Assembly: GCF_041435335.1 (NCBI RefSeq)
Contig: NZ_CP108430.1
Span: forward strand, 4,371,501 to 4,435,500
From: Streptomyces sp. NBC_01283
GTDB taxonomy: Bacteria > Actinomycetota > Actinomycetes > Streptomycetales > Streptomycetaceae
Reading direction: 5' to 3'
DNA length: 64,000 nucleotides
A program made the position numbers and the translations under genes. Under the pieces are notes generated by a model. That model saw nothing but the letters and a program-made list of their open reading frames with translations. It had not been told where the DNA came from and did not search any database. Positions within the stretch are counted from its first letter, which is position 1; every line of letters starts with the position of its first letter. Positions 9,958-18,226 of the stretch are shown here, piece by piece.

Positions 9958-10521
9958 CTAAGCGGCCGAAGGCGTGGCGCTGGCGGACTTGCAGCTGTCC
10001 TGCTTGCTCATCGCCTTGCCCACCTCGCCCTCCTGGAGCTTCTCCAGCGCCTCGTTGCCGCTCTTGCTCAGCTTGTCCAGCTCTCCCGCGACGCTCTTGA
10101 GGCCGTCCGCGAAGTCCGCCTGGTTCTTGGTGTCCAGGCCGTCGACCTTCTTCTTCAGGTCGCCGTACGACTTGGAGATGGCGTTCAGTTCCTTGACCGC
10201 GTCGTCGGTCTTCTTCTGACCGCCGTCGACCGGCGGGGCGCCCGCGTCCTTCACCGCGGCACCCATCGCCTTGTAGGCGTCGGACATGTCCTGGAACGCC
10301 TTGGAGTCGGTCTTCTGGACGTCCTCCGGCGAGCTGTTGTCCGAGGTCTCCTTCTGGATCGCGGAATTGGCGGAAGCGATCTTCTTCGACTGCGGCTGAA
10401 CCGAGTCACAGACGTCCTTGGCCCAGGAGTCCAGCTTCTCGTTGCCGTCATCGCTGCAGCCCGACAGCGCCAGTACCAGTACCGCACCGCCGGACAGTGC
10501 GGCTGCAAGCTTCTTGTTCAC
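9958..10521 (-). CDS. Secreted lipoprotein, small helical, unknown function
   Basis: A signal peptide with lipobox (LALSGC) is followed by about 165 residues rich in Lys, Asp, Ser and Ala, predicted helical, with several LDKLSKSG-like stretches. It should be lipidated and exposed outside the membrane. I chose GTG at 10521 (VNKKLAAALSG) because AAGGGA lies seven bases upstream; an ATG at 10539 adds six residues. It lies downstream of, and is separated by a terminator from, the pyrophosphatase gene. No catalytic motif is visible. Confidence 0.75.
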   Translation of the reverse strand: MNKKLAAALSGGAVLVLALSGCSDDGNEKLDSWAKDVCDSVQPQSKKIASANSAIQKETSDNSSPEDVQKTDSKAFQDMSDAYKAMGAAVKDAGAPPVDGGQKKTDDAVKELNAISKSYGDLKKKVDGLDTKNQADFADGLKSVAGELDKLSKSGNEALEKLQEGEVGKAMSKQDSCKSASATPSAA

Positions 10522-10698
10522 CGGATTGGTCCCTTCCATGGCTCTCGGCCCCGGAACTTACACGCCAACTGGGCTACAACCGCATGCCGGGGGTCCGGTA
10601 CCACCCCTATTGAAGCCATTTGCACCAAGCGGAGAGGGCGAGAGAAGCCTCACCAGACGGCTCATCGGTCACACGACCCGATGCACGACGGGGCACAC

Positions 10699-10737
10699 GA
10701 AGGGCGGACGCCGCGTCAAAACGCGCCGCCCGCCCTT
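10699..10737 (-). terminator. Terminator after hppA
   Basis: An AAGGGCGG stem with an extra CGCGT pairing block and a CAAA loop lies about 25 bases beyond the hppA stop, reading on the minus strand. Confidence 0.65.
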
Positions 10738-10762
10738 GTGTTGGGCAGAGTCTGACCCGGCG

Positions 10763-13171
10763 TTACGAAACCACTGCCGGGTCGGGTGAATTACTTACCC
10801 GCTCCGCACCACCTTCTTCCTCGTCGCCCACGGCGATGCCTCGCCTCTTGGAGACGTACACCGCGCCGATGATGACCACGATCGCGAGGACCGCGATCAG
10901 TGCCCGCACCCCGGCGCTCGCGTCGTCCCCGTAGCTGAACTGGACGACCGCCGGCGCGATGAGCAGCGCCACCAGGTTCATCACCTTCAGCAGGGGGTTG
11001 ATCGCGGGGCCCGCGGTGTCCTTGAACGGGTCGCCGACGGTGTCGCCGATGACCACCGCGGCATGGGCCTCACTGCCCTTGCCGCCGTGATGACCGTCCT
11101 CGACGAGCTTCTTCGCGTTGTCCCAGGCACCGCCCGAGTTGGCGAGGAAGACCGCCATCAGCGTGCCGGTGCCGATCGCACCCGCCAGGAACGAGCCGAG
11201 CGCGCCGACGCCGAGCGAGAAGCCGACCGCGATCGGCGTGAGCACGGCGAGCAGACCCGGCGTGGTCAGCTCGCGCAGCGCGTCCTTGGTGCAGATGTCG
11301 ACGACGCGCCCGTACTCCGGTTCCTCGGAGTAGTCCATGATCCCGGGGCGCTCGCGGAACTGCCGCCGCACCTCGTAGACCACCGCTCCGGCCGACCTCG
11401 ACACCGCGTTGATCGCAAGCCCCGAGAAGAGGAAGACGACCGCGGCGCCCAGGATCAGGCCGACCAGGTTGTTGGGCTGCGAGATGTCCATGACCAGGTT
11501 CATCGGAGCGCCGTCACCGAGTTTCTCGCCGACGTCGTCGGCCGCGCCCGCGATGGCGTCGCGGTACGAGCCGAAGAGCGCCGAGGCCGCGAGGACGGCC
11601 GTGGCGATGGCGATGCCCTTGGTGATGGCCTTGGTGGTGTTGCCGACGGCGTCCAGGTCGGTGAGCACCTGCGCGCCGGCGCCCTCGACGTCACCGGACA
11701 TCTCGGCGATGCCCTGCGCGTTGTCGGAGACCGGACCGAAGGTGTCCATGGCGACGATCACGCCGACCGTGGTGAGCAGGCCGGTTCCGGCGAGCGCCAC
11801 CGCGAACAGGGCGAGCATGATCGACGTACCGCCGAGCAGGAACGCCCCGTACACACCGAGCCCGATCAGGAGCGCGGTGTAGACGGCCGATTCGAGGCCG
11901 AGCGAGATGCCGGCCAGGACGACGGTGGCCGGACCGGTGAGCGAGGTCTTGCCGATGTCCTTCACAGGGCGCCGGTTCGTCTCGGTGAAGTAGCCGGTGA
12001 GCTGCTGGATCAGCGCGGCCATGACGATGCCGATCGCGACGGCGACGACCGCGAGAACCCGCGGGTCTCCGTCATGACCGGCGATCGCCGGGTCCGTGAC
12101 GCCGTCCAGGTCGGCGTACGACGACGGCAGGTAGACGAAGACCGCCACCGCCACGAGCACCAGGGAGATGACCGCGGAGATGAAGAATCCGCGGTTGATG
12201 GCGGTCATGCCGCTGCGGTCGGAGCGCCGTGGCGCCACCGCGAAGATCCCGATCATCGCCGTCACGACGCCGATCGCCGGAACGATCAGCGGGAAGGCGA
12301 GTCCGGAGTCGCCGAACGCGACCTTGCCGAGGATCAGCGCGGCGACCAGCGTCACCGCGTAGGACTCGAAGAGGTCGGCGGCCATTCCCGCGCAGTCGCC
12401 GACGTTGTCGCCCACGTTGTCGGCGATGGTCGCGGCATTCCTCGGGTCGTCCTCCGGAATGCCCTGCTCGACCTTGCCGACCAGGTCGGCGCCGACGTCG
12501 GCGGCCTTGGTGAAGATGCCGCCGCCCACACGCATGAACATCGCGATCAGCGCCGCCCCGAGGCCGAAACCTTCGAGGACCTTCGGCGCGTCGGCCGCGT
12601 AGACCAGCACCACACAGGAGGCGCCCAGAAGACCGAGCCCCACCGTGAACATGCCGACAACGCCGCCCGTGCGGAAAGCGATCTTCATGGCCTTGTGCGA
12701 AACGGCGGTGAGATCCTTTTCGGGTTCACCTTCCGCAGGCGTGGCCTCTCGTGCGGCTGCCGCCACACGAACATTGCTGCGTACGGCGAGCCACATGCCG
12801 ATATAGCCGGTGGTCGCCGAGAACACCGCACCGATCAAGAAGAAGATCGATCGGCCGGCACGCTGATTCCAGTCGTCTGCGGGCAGCAGCATGAGCAGGA
12901 AGAACACCACGACGGCGAAAACGCCGAGCGTGCGCAACTGCCTGCCCAGGTAGGCATTGGCGCCCTCCTGGATCGCCTTCGCGATCTTCTTCATGCTGTC
13001 GGTGCCCTCGTCGGCCGCGAGTACCTGGCGTACGAGTACCCAGGCGACCACGAGAGCCGCCACCGCGACGGCCGCGATGACCATCACGATGAGTCGGTTG
13101 TCGTCGGTCAGTACTGCGGCTGCGAGGGTTGTGGGCTGGTCAAACTGATGAGGGGTAGAAAGCCCCGCCAT
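10763..13171 (-). CDS. hppA: K+-independent proton-pumping inorganic pyrophosphatase
   Basis: This integral membrane enzyme couples hydrolysis of cytoplasmic pyrophosphate to H+ export. It has 802 residues and about 16 hydrophobic segments. The substrate site is clear: GGGIFTKAADVGADLVGK, then the acidic NVGDNVGDCAGMAADLFE and later DTVGDPFKDT. The sequence GNTTKA, with Lys where K+-dependent pumps have Ala, marks the K+-independent class. The ATG at 13171 follows an ideal AAGGAGGACGA ribosome site. The C-terminus is acidic and short. The gene is monocistronic, ended by a hairpin at 10699-10737. The roughly 225 bp ahead of it are AT-rich for this genome and should hold the promoter. Confidence 0.96.
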   Translation of the reverse strand: MAGLSTPHQFDQPTTLAAAVLTDDNRLIVMVIAAVAVAALVVAWVLVRQVLAADEGTDSMKKIAKAIQEGANAYLGRQLRTLGVFAVVVFFLLMLLPADDWNQRAGRSIFFLIGAVFSATTGYIGMWLAVRSNVRVAAAAREATPAEGEPEKDLTAVSHKAMKIAFRTGGVVGMFTVGLGLLGASCVVLVYAADAPKVLEGFGLGAALIAMFMRVGGGIFTKAADVGADLVGKVEQGIPEDDPRNAATIADNVGDNVGDCAGMAADLFESYAVTLVAALILGKVAFGDSGLAFPLIVPAIGVVTAMIGIFAVAPRRSDRSGMTAINRGFFISAVISLVLVAVAVFVYLPSSYADLDGVTDPAIAGHDGDPRVLAVVAVAIGIVMAALIQQLTGYFTETNRRPVKDIGKTSLTGPATVVLAGISLGLESAVYTALLIGLGVYGAFLLGGTSIMLALFAVALAGTGLLTTVGVIVAMDTFGPVSDNAQGIAEMSGDVEGAGAQVLTDLDAVGNTTKAITKGIAIATAVLAASALFGSYRDAIAGAADDVGEKLGDGAPMNLVMDISQPNNLVGLILGAAVVFLFSGLAINAVSRSAGAVVYEVRRQFRERPGIMDYSEEPEYGRVVDICTKDALRELTTPGLLAVLTPIAVGFSLGVGALGSFLAGAIGTGTLMAVFLANSGGAWDNAKKLVEDGHHGGKGSEAHAAVVIGDTVGDPFKDTAGPAINPLLKVMNLVALLIAPAVVQFSYGDDASAGVRALIAVLAIVVIIGAVYVSKRRGIAVGDEEEGGAERVSNSPDPAVVS

Positions 13172-13398
13172 TCGTCCTCCTTGGCGCGTGGGCTGAGCTC
13201 AAGATGTGGACGGATTGTAGGGAGCGGAACCTGATCAAAACAGAGTGCCGCAAACGGAATTGGCGCAAGATTGCTTCCCAGCAAATGATCGCGATCACAG
13301 ATTGACCCCGAAAGCGGTAATGCCCCAAAAGCGTTGACGGCGACCGGCAGTCCTTGGGCAATTGACCGGGGCAATGATCCAAAAGTGATCCACAAATG

Positions 13399-13435
13399 AA
13401 AAAAGGCCCTGCTCCCGCGTCGGGAGCAAGACCTT
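13399..13435 (-). terminator. Strong rho-independent terminator
   Basis: On the minus strand the stem GCTCCCG-ACG-CGGGAGC is flanked by pairing AAGG/CCTT and followed by a run of six T. It lies 128 bp beyond the anti-sigma gene and would end the bldG-anti-sigma transcript. Confidence 0.8.
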
Positions 13436-13490
13436 GGTGTGGCGGGATCTCTCGGTGTTCCGGGATCCCAGTGTGGCCGGATCCCGGCGT

Positions 13491-13566
13491 GGCGGATCTC
13501 GGGTGGGCGGATCTCGGGTGTGGCGCGTGGAGCCGAAGCTCAGTGGCGCGTGGAGCCGAAGCTCAG
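13491..13566. repeat. Two adjacent tandem repeats reaching into a stop codon
   Basis: Two exact 15-bp copies (GGCGGATCTCGGGTG) fill 13491-13520. They are followed directly by two exact 23-bp copies at 13521-13543 and 13544-13566. The last copy contains the TGA stop of the anti-sigma gene. Weaker relatives of the 15-mer continue to about 13440. Confidence 0.85.
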
Positions 13567-14000
13567 ACGAGTGGCACCGGGGTCGTCGGCCACGTCATCC
13601 GGATGAGACCGCCGCCCTCGCCGGAGGTGACTTCGACATCGTCCACGAGCCCGCTGATGACGGCGAGACCCATCTCGTCCTCGCCCTCGGCGTCCAGATC
13701 GTCGGCCGGACCGGCCCCGGAGCCGGGTGCCCGGTCGCCGGCTGTCGCGTGGGGAACCTCGTCGCCGACCTCGATGGAGAACTGCTTCTCGTCCTCGATC
13801 AGGGCGACCCGCACCGGCGCCGAGACGCCGTTGCTCTGGTGCAGCCCGACGGCACGTGTGCAGGCTTCGCCGACAGCGAGTCTGACCTCGTCCAGTACGG
13901 CCTCGTCCACTCCGGCCCTGCGCGCGACCGCTGCCGCCACGAGCCGAGCGGTCCGGACGTGCTCGGGCAGCGCGCTGAATCGGAGTTCAACGGTGGCCAT
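13563..14000 (-). CDS. RsbW-like ATP-binding anti-sigma factor, predicted BldG partner
   Basis: This 145-residue GHKL-fold protein is expected to bind and inhibit a sigma factor, or to act as the kinase/partner of the antagonist BldG encoded just upstream. The expected N box reads GEACTRAVGLH: the usual metal-binding Asn is Arg, and the later DxGxG box is poorly kept (VGDEVPHATAGDR), so ATP binding may be weak or absent. A Gly/Pro-rich loop at about 95-115 is inserted before the final strand. The ATG at 14000 has GAGGGGG upstream. The S. coelicolor neighbour of bldG (recalled as SCO3548, apgA) is the likely orthologue. It is separated from bldG by 113 bp that include a hairpin. Confidence 0.85.
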   Translation of the reverse strand: MATVELRFSALPEHVRTARLVAAAVARRAGVDEAVLDEVRLAVGEACTRAVGLHQSNGVSAPVRVALIEDEKQFSIEVGDEVPHATAGDRAPGSGAGPADDLDAEGEDEMGLAVISGLVDDVEVTSGEGGGLIRMTWPTTPVPLV

Positions 14001-14030
14001 GCATCCCCCTCGGACATACGCGCGTGCTGT

Positions 14031-14061
14031 CAGGGGGCCGGGCCGAGGGCCCGGTCCCCTG
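14031..14061 (-). terminator. Intercistronic hairpin between bldG and the anti-sigma gene
   Basis: CAGGGGGCCGGGCC pairs with GGCCCGGTCCCCTG around a GAG loop, with one mismatch. Placed between the two genes it could act as a leaky terminator or processing site, giving both short bldG and longer bldG-anti-sigma transcripts. Both transcripts are reported for S. coelicolor, as I recall. Confidence 0.55.
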
Positions 14062-14113
14062 CTGTTCCGCCACCCCCGGGCCGAGCAAGCAGCCGACCCG
14101 GGACTTCCGGCTC

Positions 14114-14455
14114 TCAGTCGGTGGCCGCGACCGCTTCCTCGACCGAGGTGTGAATGGGGAACACCTTGGTCAGGCCGGTGATGCGGAAGATCTTCAAAAT
14201 GCGTTCCTGGTTGCAGACCAGGCGCAGCGAGCCCTCATGGGCACGCACCCGCTTCAGGCCGCCGACCAGTACGCCGAGCCCGGTGGAGTCGAGGAAGTCC
14301 ACGCCCTCCATGTCGACGACCAGATGGAAACTGCCGTCGTTCACCAACTCGACCAACTGTTCGCGCAACTTGGGCGCGGTATAAACATCGATTTCGCCAC
14401 CGACCTCGACGACCGTACGATCGCCGACGGTACGGGTCGACAGGGACAGGTCCAC
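14114..14455 (-). CDS. bldG: Anti-sigma factor antagonist BldG
   Basis: This STAS-domain protein of 113 residues has the full SpoIIAA/RsbV pattern. The phosphorylatable Ser57 lies in [10 protein letters not shown] and the strand-helix order is complete. In Streptomyces BldG is needed for aerial hyphae and antibiotic production and works by binding anti-sigma partners in a phosphorylation-dependent way. Length and sequence fit BldG across the whole protein. The start ATG is at 14455. It is divergent from the helicase gene, and the intervening 160 bp are relatively A/T-rich and should hold both promoters. The anti-sigma gene follows after a hairpin. Confidence 0.95.
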
Positions 14456-14616
14456 GGATCCTCCAGCACCTTGCTATCGAGCGGTCATCCCTCGGGACAC
14501 CTCGGCAGAGCCCCCAGGACGGATCGCCAGCCGCGATGGCATTCAATCACTTACAGGCAGTCATGCACGACGCCTTGGGACCATTGTCCATCCCGCCAGT
14601 GACACACTCGGTGCCG

Positions 14617-16989
14617 ATGGCCAACTTTTCTCCCCCGGGAGGACCCTCCACGGGCGCCCCGGTACGCACGTCTCCACGGACGGTCCTGGACCGGCTCACC
14701 GCGGGACCGAGCCGTGCTTCGCGCGTCACTCATACGGAGCACTTGCCCCCGCGCGAGGCACGCTATGCAGTCTGGCCTGATCGCATTCGTTCGGAGGTCG
14801 TCGCCGCGGTCCAGTCGGCCGGGATCGAGCACCCCTGGGCCCACCAGGCACTCGCCGCCGAGCACGCCCTGGACGGCGAGTCGGTCATCGTCGCCACCGG
14901 AACGGCCTCGGGCAAGTCGCTGGCGTACCTCACGCCCGTGCTCTCGGCCCTCCTGGACGGCTCGGAGGCCCCCAACGGACGCGGCACGACCGCCCTGTAC
15001 CTCGCCCCGACGAAGGCCCTGGCCGCCGACCAGCGCCGGGCCGTGCGCGAGCTCGCGGCGCCCCTCGGCAACGCGATCCGGCCCGCCGTGTACGACGGCG
15101 ACACTCCGGTCGAAGAACGCGAATGGGTACGTCAGTACGCCAACTACGTCCTGACCAACCCCGACATGCTGCACCGCGGGATACTCCCCTCCCACCCCCG
15201 CTGGTCCTCCTTCCTGCGCGCCCTGCGCTATGTCGTCATCGACGAGTGCCACACCTACCGCGGCGTCTTCGGCTCCCACGTCGCCCAGGTCCTGCGCCGC
15301 CTGCGCCGCCTCTGCGCCCGCTACGGCTCCGACCCCGTCTTCCTCCTCGCCTCCGCCACCTCCGCCGAGCCGGCCATCGCCGCGGAACGCCTCACCGGAC
15401 TTCCCGTGAAGGAGGTCGCCGACGACGCCTCACCCCGCGGCGAACTCGTCTTCGCCCTCTGGGAACCCCCGCTCACCGAACTCCACGGCGAGAAGGGCGC
15501 CCCTGTCCGCCGCACGGCCACCGCCGAGACGGCGGACCTGCTGACCGACCTGACCGTCCAGGGCGTCCGCTCGGTCGCCTTCGTACGGTCCCGGCGCGGC
15601 GCCGAGCTGATCTCGGTGATCGCCCAGGAACGCCTCGCCGAGGTCGACCGCTCCCTCGCCCGCCGCGTGGCCGCCTACCGGGGCGGATATCTCCCCGAGG
15701 AACGCCGCGCCCTGGAGCGTGCCCTGCACTCCGGGGAACTCCTCGGCCTGGCGGCCACCACCGCCCTCGAACTCGGCGTGGACGTCTCCGGTCTCGATGC
15801 AGTGATCATTTCCGGCTATCCGGGGACCCGCGCCTCGCTCTGGCAGCAGGCGGGCCGTGCCGGACGCTCCGGGCAGGGCGCGCTTGCCGTCCTCGTCGCC
15901 CGTGACGACCCGCTGGACACGTATCTCGTCCACCACCCCGAGGCGCTGTTCCAGCAGCCGGTGGAGTCGACGGTCCTCGACCCCGACAATCCGTACGTCC
16001 TCGCGCCCCACCTCTGCGCGGCCGCCGCGGAACTCCCGCTCACGGACGACGACCTGACCCTCTTCGGTCCCGCCACCGAGGAGCTGATCCCCCAGCTGGA
16101 GGCCGCGAAGCTGCTGCGCCGCCGCACGAAGGCCTGGCACTGGACCCGCAGGGAACGGGCCGCCGACCTCACCGACATCCGGGGCGAGGGCGGGAAGCCC
16201 GTCCAGATCGTCGAGGAGGGCACGGGCAGGCTGCTCGGCACCGTCGACGCGTCCGCCGCGCACACCGCCGTCCACGAGGGCGCGGTCCACCTCCACCAGG
16301 GCCTCACCTATCTGGTGCGCCGCCTGGACCTGGAGGATTCGGTGGCCCTGGTCGAGGAGGCCAGGCCGCCCTACTCCACGACCGCCCGCGACACCACGGC
16401 CATCTCCATCCTGGAGACGGACACCGAGATCCCCTGGGGCTCCGGCCGCCTCTGCTACGGCTCCGTCGAGGTCACCAACCAGGTCGTCTCCTTCCTGCGC
16501 CGCAAGCTGATCAGCGGCGAGGTCCTCGGCGAGACCAAGCTGGACCTGCCGCCCCGCACCCTGCGCACCCGCGCGGTCTGGTGGACGGTCACCGAGGACC
16601 AGCTGGACGACGCCCGCGTCAACCCGGAGATCCTCGGCGGCGCCCTGCACGCCGCCGAGCACGCCTCCATCGGCATGCTGCCGCTCTTCGCGACCTGCGA
16701 CCGGTGGGACATCGGCGGTGTCTCCGTACCGCTGCACCCGGACACGCTCCTGCCGACCGTCTTCGTGTACGACGGCCACCCTGGCGGCGCGGGCTTCGCC
16801 GAGCGGGCCTTCCACACGGCCCGCGAGTGGCTGACCGCCACCCGCCAGGCCATCGCCTCCTGCGAGTGCGAGACCGGCTGCCCCTCCTGCATCCAGTCCC
16901 CGAAGTGCGGCAACGGCAACGACCCCCTGCACAAACGCGGCGCGATCCGACTCCTCACCACCCTCCTCAAGGACGCCCCCGCCCCGTGA
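14617..16989 (+). CDS. DEAD/DEAH-box helicase, MrfA/Hrq1 type with C-terminal zinc cluster
   Basis: This SF2 helicase (about 790 residues) has motif I TGTASGKS, motif II DECH, motif III SATS and motif VI QQAGRAGRSG. A C-terminal domain ends with a Cys cluster (CECETGCPSC, then C within SPKCGN) typical of the MrfA/YprA/Hrq1 group. B. subtilis MrfA acts in mitomycin crosslink repair, so a DNA-repair role is likely but inferred. It opposes the tad operon, as in mycobacteria, and belongs to the conserved helicase/secretion neighbourhood. The frame is open back to an ATG at 14536; I prefer 14617 because the first stretch is A/T-rich and carries a rare TTA codon. Either start is possible. Confidence 0.88.
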   Translation: MANFSPPGGPSTGAPVRTSPRTVLDRLTAGPSRASRVTHTEHLPPREARYAVWPDRIRSEVVAAVQSAGIEHPWAHQALAAEHALDGESVIVATGTASGKSLAYLTPVLSALLDGSEAPNGRGTTALYLAPTKALAADQRRAVRELAAPLGNAIRPAVYDGDTPVEEREWVRQYANYVLTNPDMLHRGILPSHPRWSSFLRALRYVVIDECHTYRGVFGSHVAQVLRRLRRLCARYGSDPVFLLASATSAEPAIAAERLTGLPVKEVADDASPRGELVFALWEPPLTELHGEKGAPVRRTATAETADLLTDLTVQGVRSVAFVRSRRGAELISVIAQERLAEVDRSLARRVAAYRGGYLPEERRALERALHSGELLGLAATTALELGVDVSGLDAVIISGYPGTRASLWQQAGRAGRSGQGALAVLVARDDPLDTYLVHHPEALFQQPVESTVLDPDNPYVLAPHLCAAAAELPLTDDDLTLFGPATEELIPQLEAAKLLRRRTKAWHWTRRERAADLTDIRGEGGKPVQIVEEGTGRLLGTVDASAAHTAVHEGAVHLHQGLTYLVRRLDLEDSVALVEEARPPYSTTARDTTAISILETDTEIPWGSGRLCYGSVEVTNQVVSFLRRKLISGEVLGETKLDLPPRTLRTRAVWWTVTEDQLDDARVNPEILGGALHAAEHASIGMLPLFATCDRWDIGGVSVPLHPDTLLPTVFVYDGHPGGAGFAERAFHTAREWLTATRQAIASCECETGCPSCIQSPKCGNGNDPLHKRGAIRLLTTLLKDAPAP

Positions 16990-17541
16990 GGGGCCGCTGC
17001 CGACGGCGGCCGGGCTCGCACCTGCCGACCGGAAGACAGCGCGCCCTGCGCCCACCCCAGGCCTCCGCCCCGCAGACCCCACGAGGGTGCCTGGCGCCCT
17101 TCCGGCGGCTCGCGCCGACCGCACCACCGGCTGCCGCCCTGCGTGCGCCACAGCCGCCGCGTCCGTATTCGGAGCCGGAGCCGGAGCGACCGGTCCCGCC
17201 GGGCCCGCACGGGATCTGACCTCCGTCACGAACGGGCCGAAGGCCATCGACGCGGTGACGTCCGAGATCTCGCCGCGCACCGCGCACCGTACGAGGCGTG
17301 TGCCCTGCGCCTCGGCCACCCGGCCGGCCTTGGCGCACGCCCCCGAGCGGCCCTCCATCCAGTGGTCCGCAGCCGCCAGCGCCGCCAAGTCGGCCGCGCC
17401 GCCCGCCCGGTGGCGGGCGACGATCACCTGGCTCATCGCGAGGACCGCGCCGCAGACCACGCACAGCACGGCCATCACGACGACGACCCACACCGTGGCG
17501 GCTCCCCGGTCCGAAGCGGCCCCGGCAGCCCGCCCCCTCAC
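15430..17541 (-). CDS. TadE-like (Rv3654c family) protein whose frame runs on antisense to the helicase
   Basis: The first 120 or so residues are a normal TadE-like minor pseudopilin: an N-terminal RGAATVW, a single hydrophobic helix (WVVVVMAVLCVVCGAVLAM), a conserved AADLAALAAADHW and Cys pairs. Homologues stop soon after the FGPFVTEVRSRAGPA region, near 17180. Here no stop occurs in this frame until 15430, giving 703 residues whose last 500 lie antisense to the helicase and look like translated opposite-strand sequence. The true C-terminus may be altered by a small indel or lost stop. The GTG start overlaps the preceding TadE stop (GTGA), so translation is coupled. The N-terminal part is well supported; the long tail is doubtful. 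Confidence 0.5.
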   Translation of the reverse strand: MRGRAAGAASDRGAATVWVVVVMAVLCVVCGAVLAMSQVIVARHRAGGAADLAALAAADHWMEGRSGACAKAGRVAEAQGTRLVRCAVRGEISDVTASMAFGPFVTEVRSRAGPAGPVAPAPAPNTDAAAVAHAGRQPVVRSARAAGRAPGTLVGSAGRRPGVGAGRAVFRSAGASPAAVGSGPSRGGGVLEEGGEESDRAAFVQGVVAVAALRGLDAGGAAGLALAGGDGLAGGGQPLAGRVEGPLGEARAARVAVVHEDGRQERVRVQRYGDTADVPPVAGREERQHADGGVLGGVQGAAEDLRVDAGVVQLVLGDRPPDRAGAQGAGRQVQLGLAEDLAADQLAAQEGDDLVGDLDGAVAEAAGAPGDLGVRLQDGDGRGVAGGRGVGRPGLLDQGHRILQVQAAHQIGEALVEVDRALVDGGVRGGRVDGAEQPARALLDDLDGLPALAPDVGEVGGPFPAGPVPGLRAAAQQLRGLQLGDQLLGGGTEEGQVVVREREFRGGRAEVGREDVRIVGVEDRRLHRLLEQRLGVVDEIRVQRVVTGDEDGKRALPGASGTARLLPERGAGPRIAGNDHCIETGDVHAEFEGGGGRQAEEFPGVQGTLQGAAFLGEISAPVGGHAAGEGAVDLGEAFLGDHRDQLGAAPGPYEGDRADALDGQVGQQVRRLGGGRAADRGALLAVEFGERGFPEGEDEFAAG

Positions 17542-17930
17542 GCGCCCACCCCCACCGTCTCCTCCGCCAACGCCACCGCCTCCGACCGCAGTCGCAGCCC
17601 GAGCCCCAGTGCCGCAGGCCCCGGCGAGTCGGCCACGACCTCCACCCGCACCAGGTCACCGTCACGCCGCACGGCCACCGCCGCACCACGCGGCGCCGCC
17701 TGCCGAGCCGCCGCCACCGCCGTGCTCCCGGGGTCCTGCCGGGCCATCGCACGCGCCCCCGCCCGTGCTGCGTCCACGCATTGGATCTGCGCGGACGCGG
17801 TCAGCAGCGCCCAGACCAGCGCCATCGTGAACAGCACAAGCGTGGGCAGGACCACGGCCGCCTCGGCCGTCACGAACCCCCGGTCCCCACGACGGCCCCG
17901 GCCGCCCCGCGCCCTCTCAGAACTGGACAT
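17538..17930 (-). CDS. TadE family pseudopilin-like protein
   Basis: This 130-residue protein has the TadE hallmark: a charged N-terminus, then DRGFVTAEAAVVLPTLVLFTMALVWA, a single membrane helix preceded by Glu as in class III prepilins. The rest is a small extracellular domain of Ala/Val/Arg-rich strands. It should be a minor pilin of a Flp/Tad pilus. It overlaps the DUF4244 gene by 14 bp, and its ribosome site (GAGAAGG) lies inside that gene. Confidence 0.85.
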   Translation of the reverse strand: MSSSERARGGRGRRGDRGFVTAEAAVVLPTLVLFTMALVWALLTASAQIQCVDAARAGARAMARQDPGSTAVAAARQAAPRGAAVAVRRDGDLVRVEVVADSPGPAALGLGLRLRSEAVALAEETVGVGA

Positions 17931-18120
17931 CGAGCGCCTTCTCCACGACCGCCTGCAAAGCCGCCCTGACCTGCCCGCTCGTCACCACCTTGTAGAGCAG
18001 TCCGGCGAACCCCACCGCCGCGATGAGCCCCATCGCGTACTCCGAAGTGACCATCCCCGCGTCCCCTCGCACCGCACGCGCCTTGCGTCGCGACGCCCGT
18101 GCACACAACTGTCCCCACAT
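17917..18120 (-). CDS. DUF4244 protein, Flp-pilin-like
   Basis: This 67-residue protein has the GMVTSEYAMG motif followed by one hydrophobic helix, which matches DUF4244 and resembles the processing region of Flp major pilins (Gly before a hydrophobic segment with Glu at +5). It is therefore the likely pilus subunit of this tad cluster, though that role is inferred. The start is ATG at 18120. A 106-bp gap separates it from tadC upstream, the only real gap in the operon. Confidence 0.85.
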   Translation of the reverse strand: MWGQLCARASRRKARAVRGDAGMVTSEYAMGLIAAVGFAGLLYKVVTSGQVRAALQAVVEKALDVQF

Positions 18121-18226
18121 CTCAACCCCCGTGAAATTTCCGTACGTTCAGAACATCCAGGTCACAGCGGCCCGCCTCACGGAGCCGCCGCCTACAGGCC
18201 GGCGATACAGCAGGGCGCCGAGCCGC

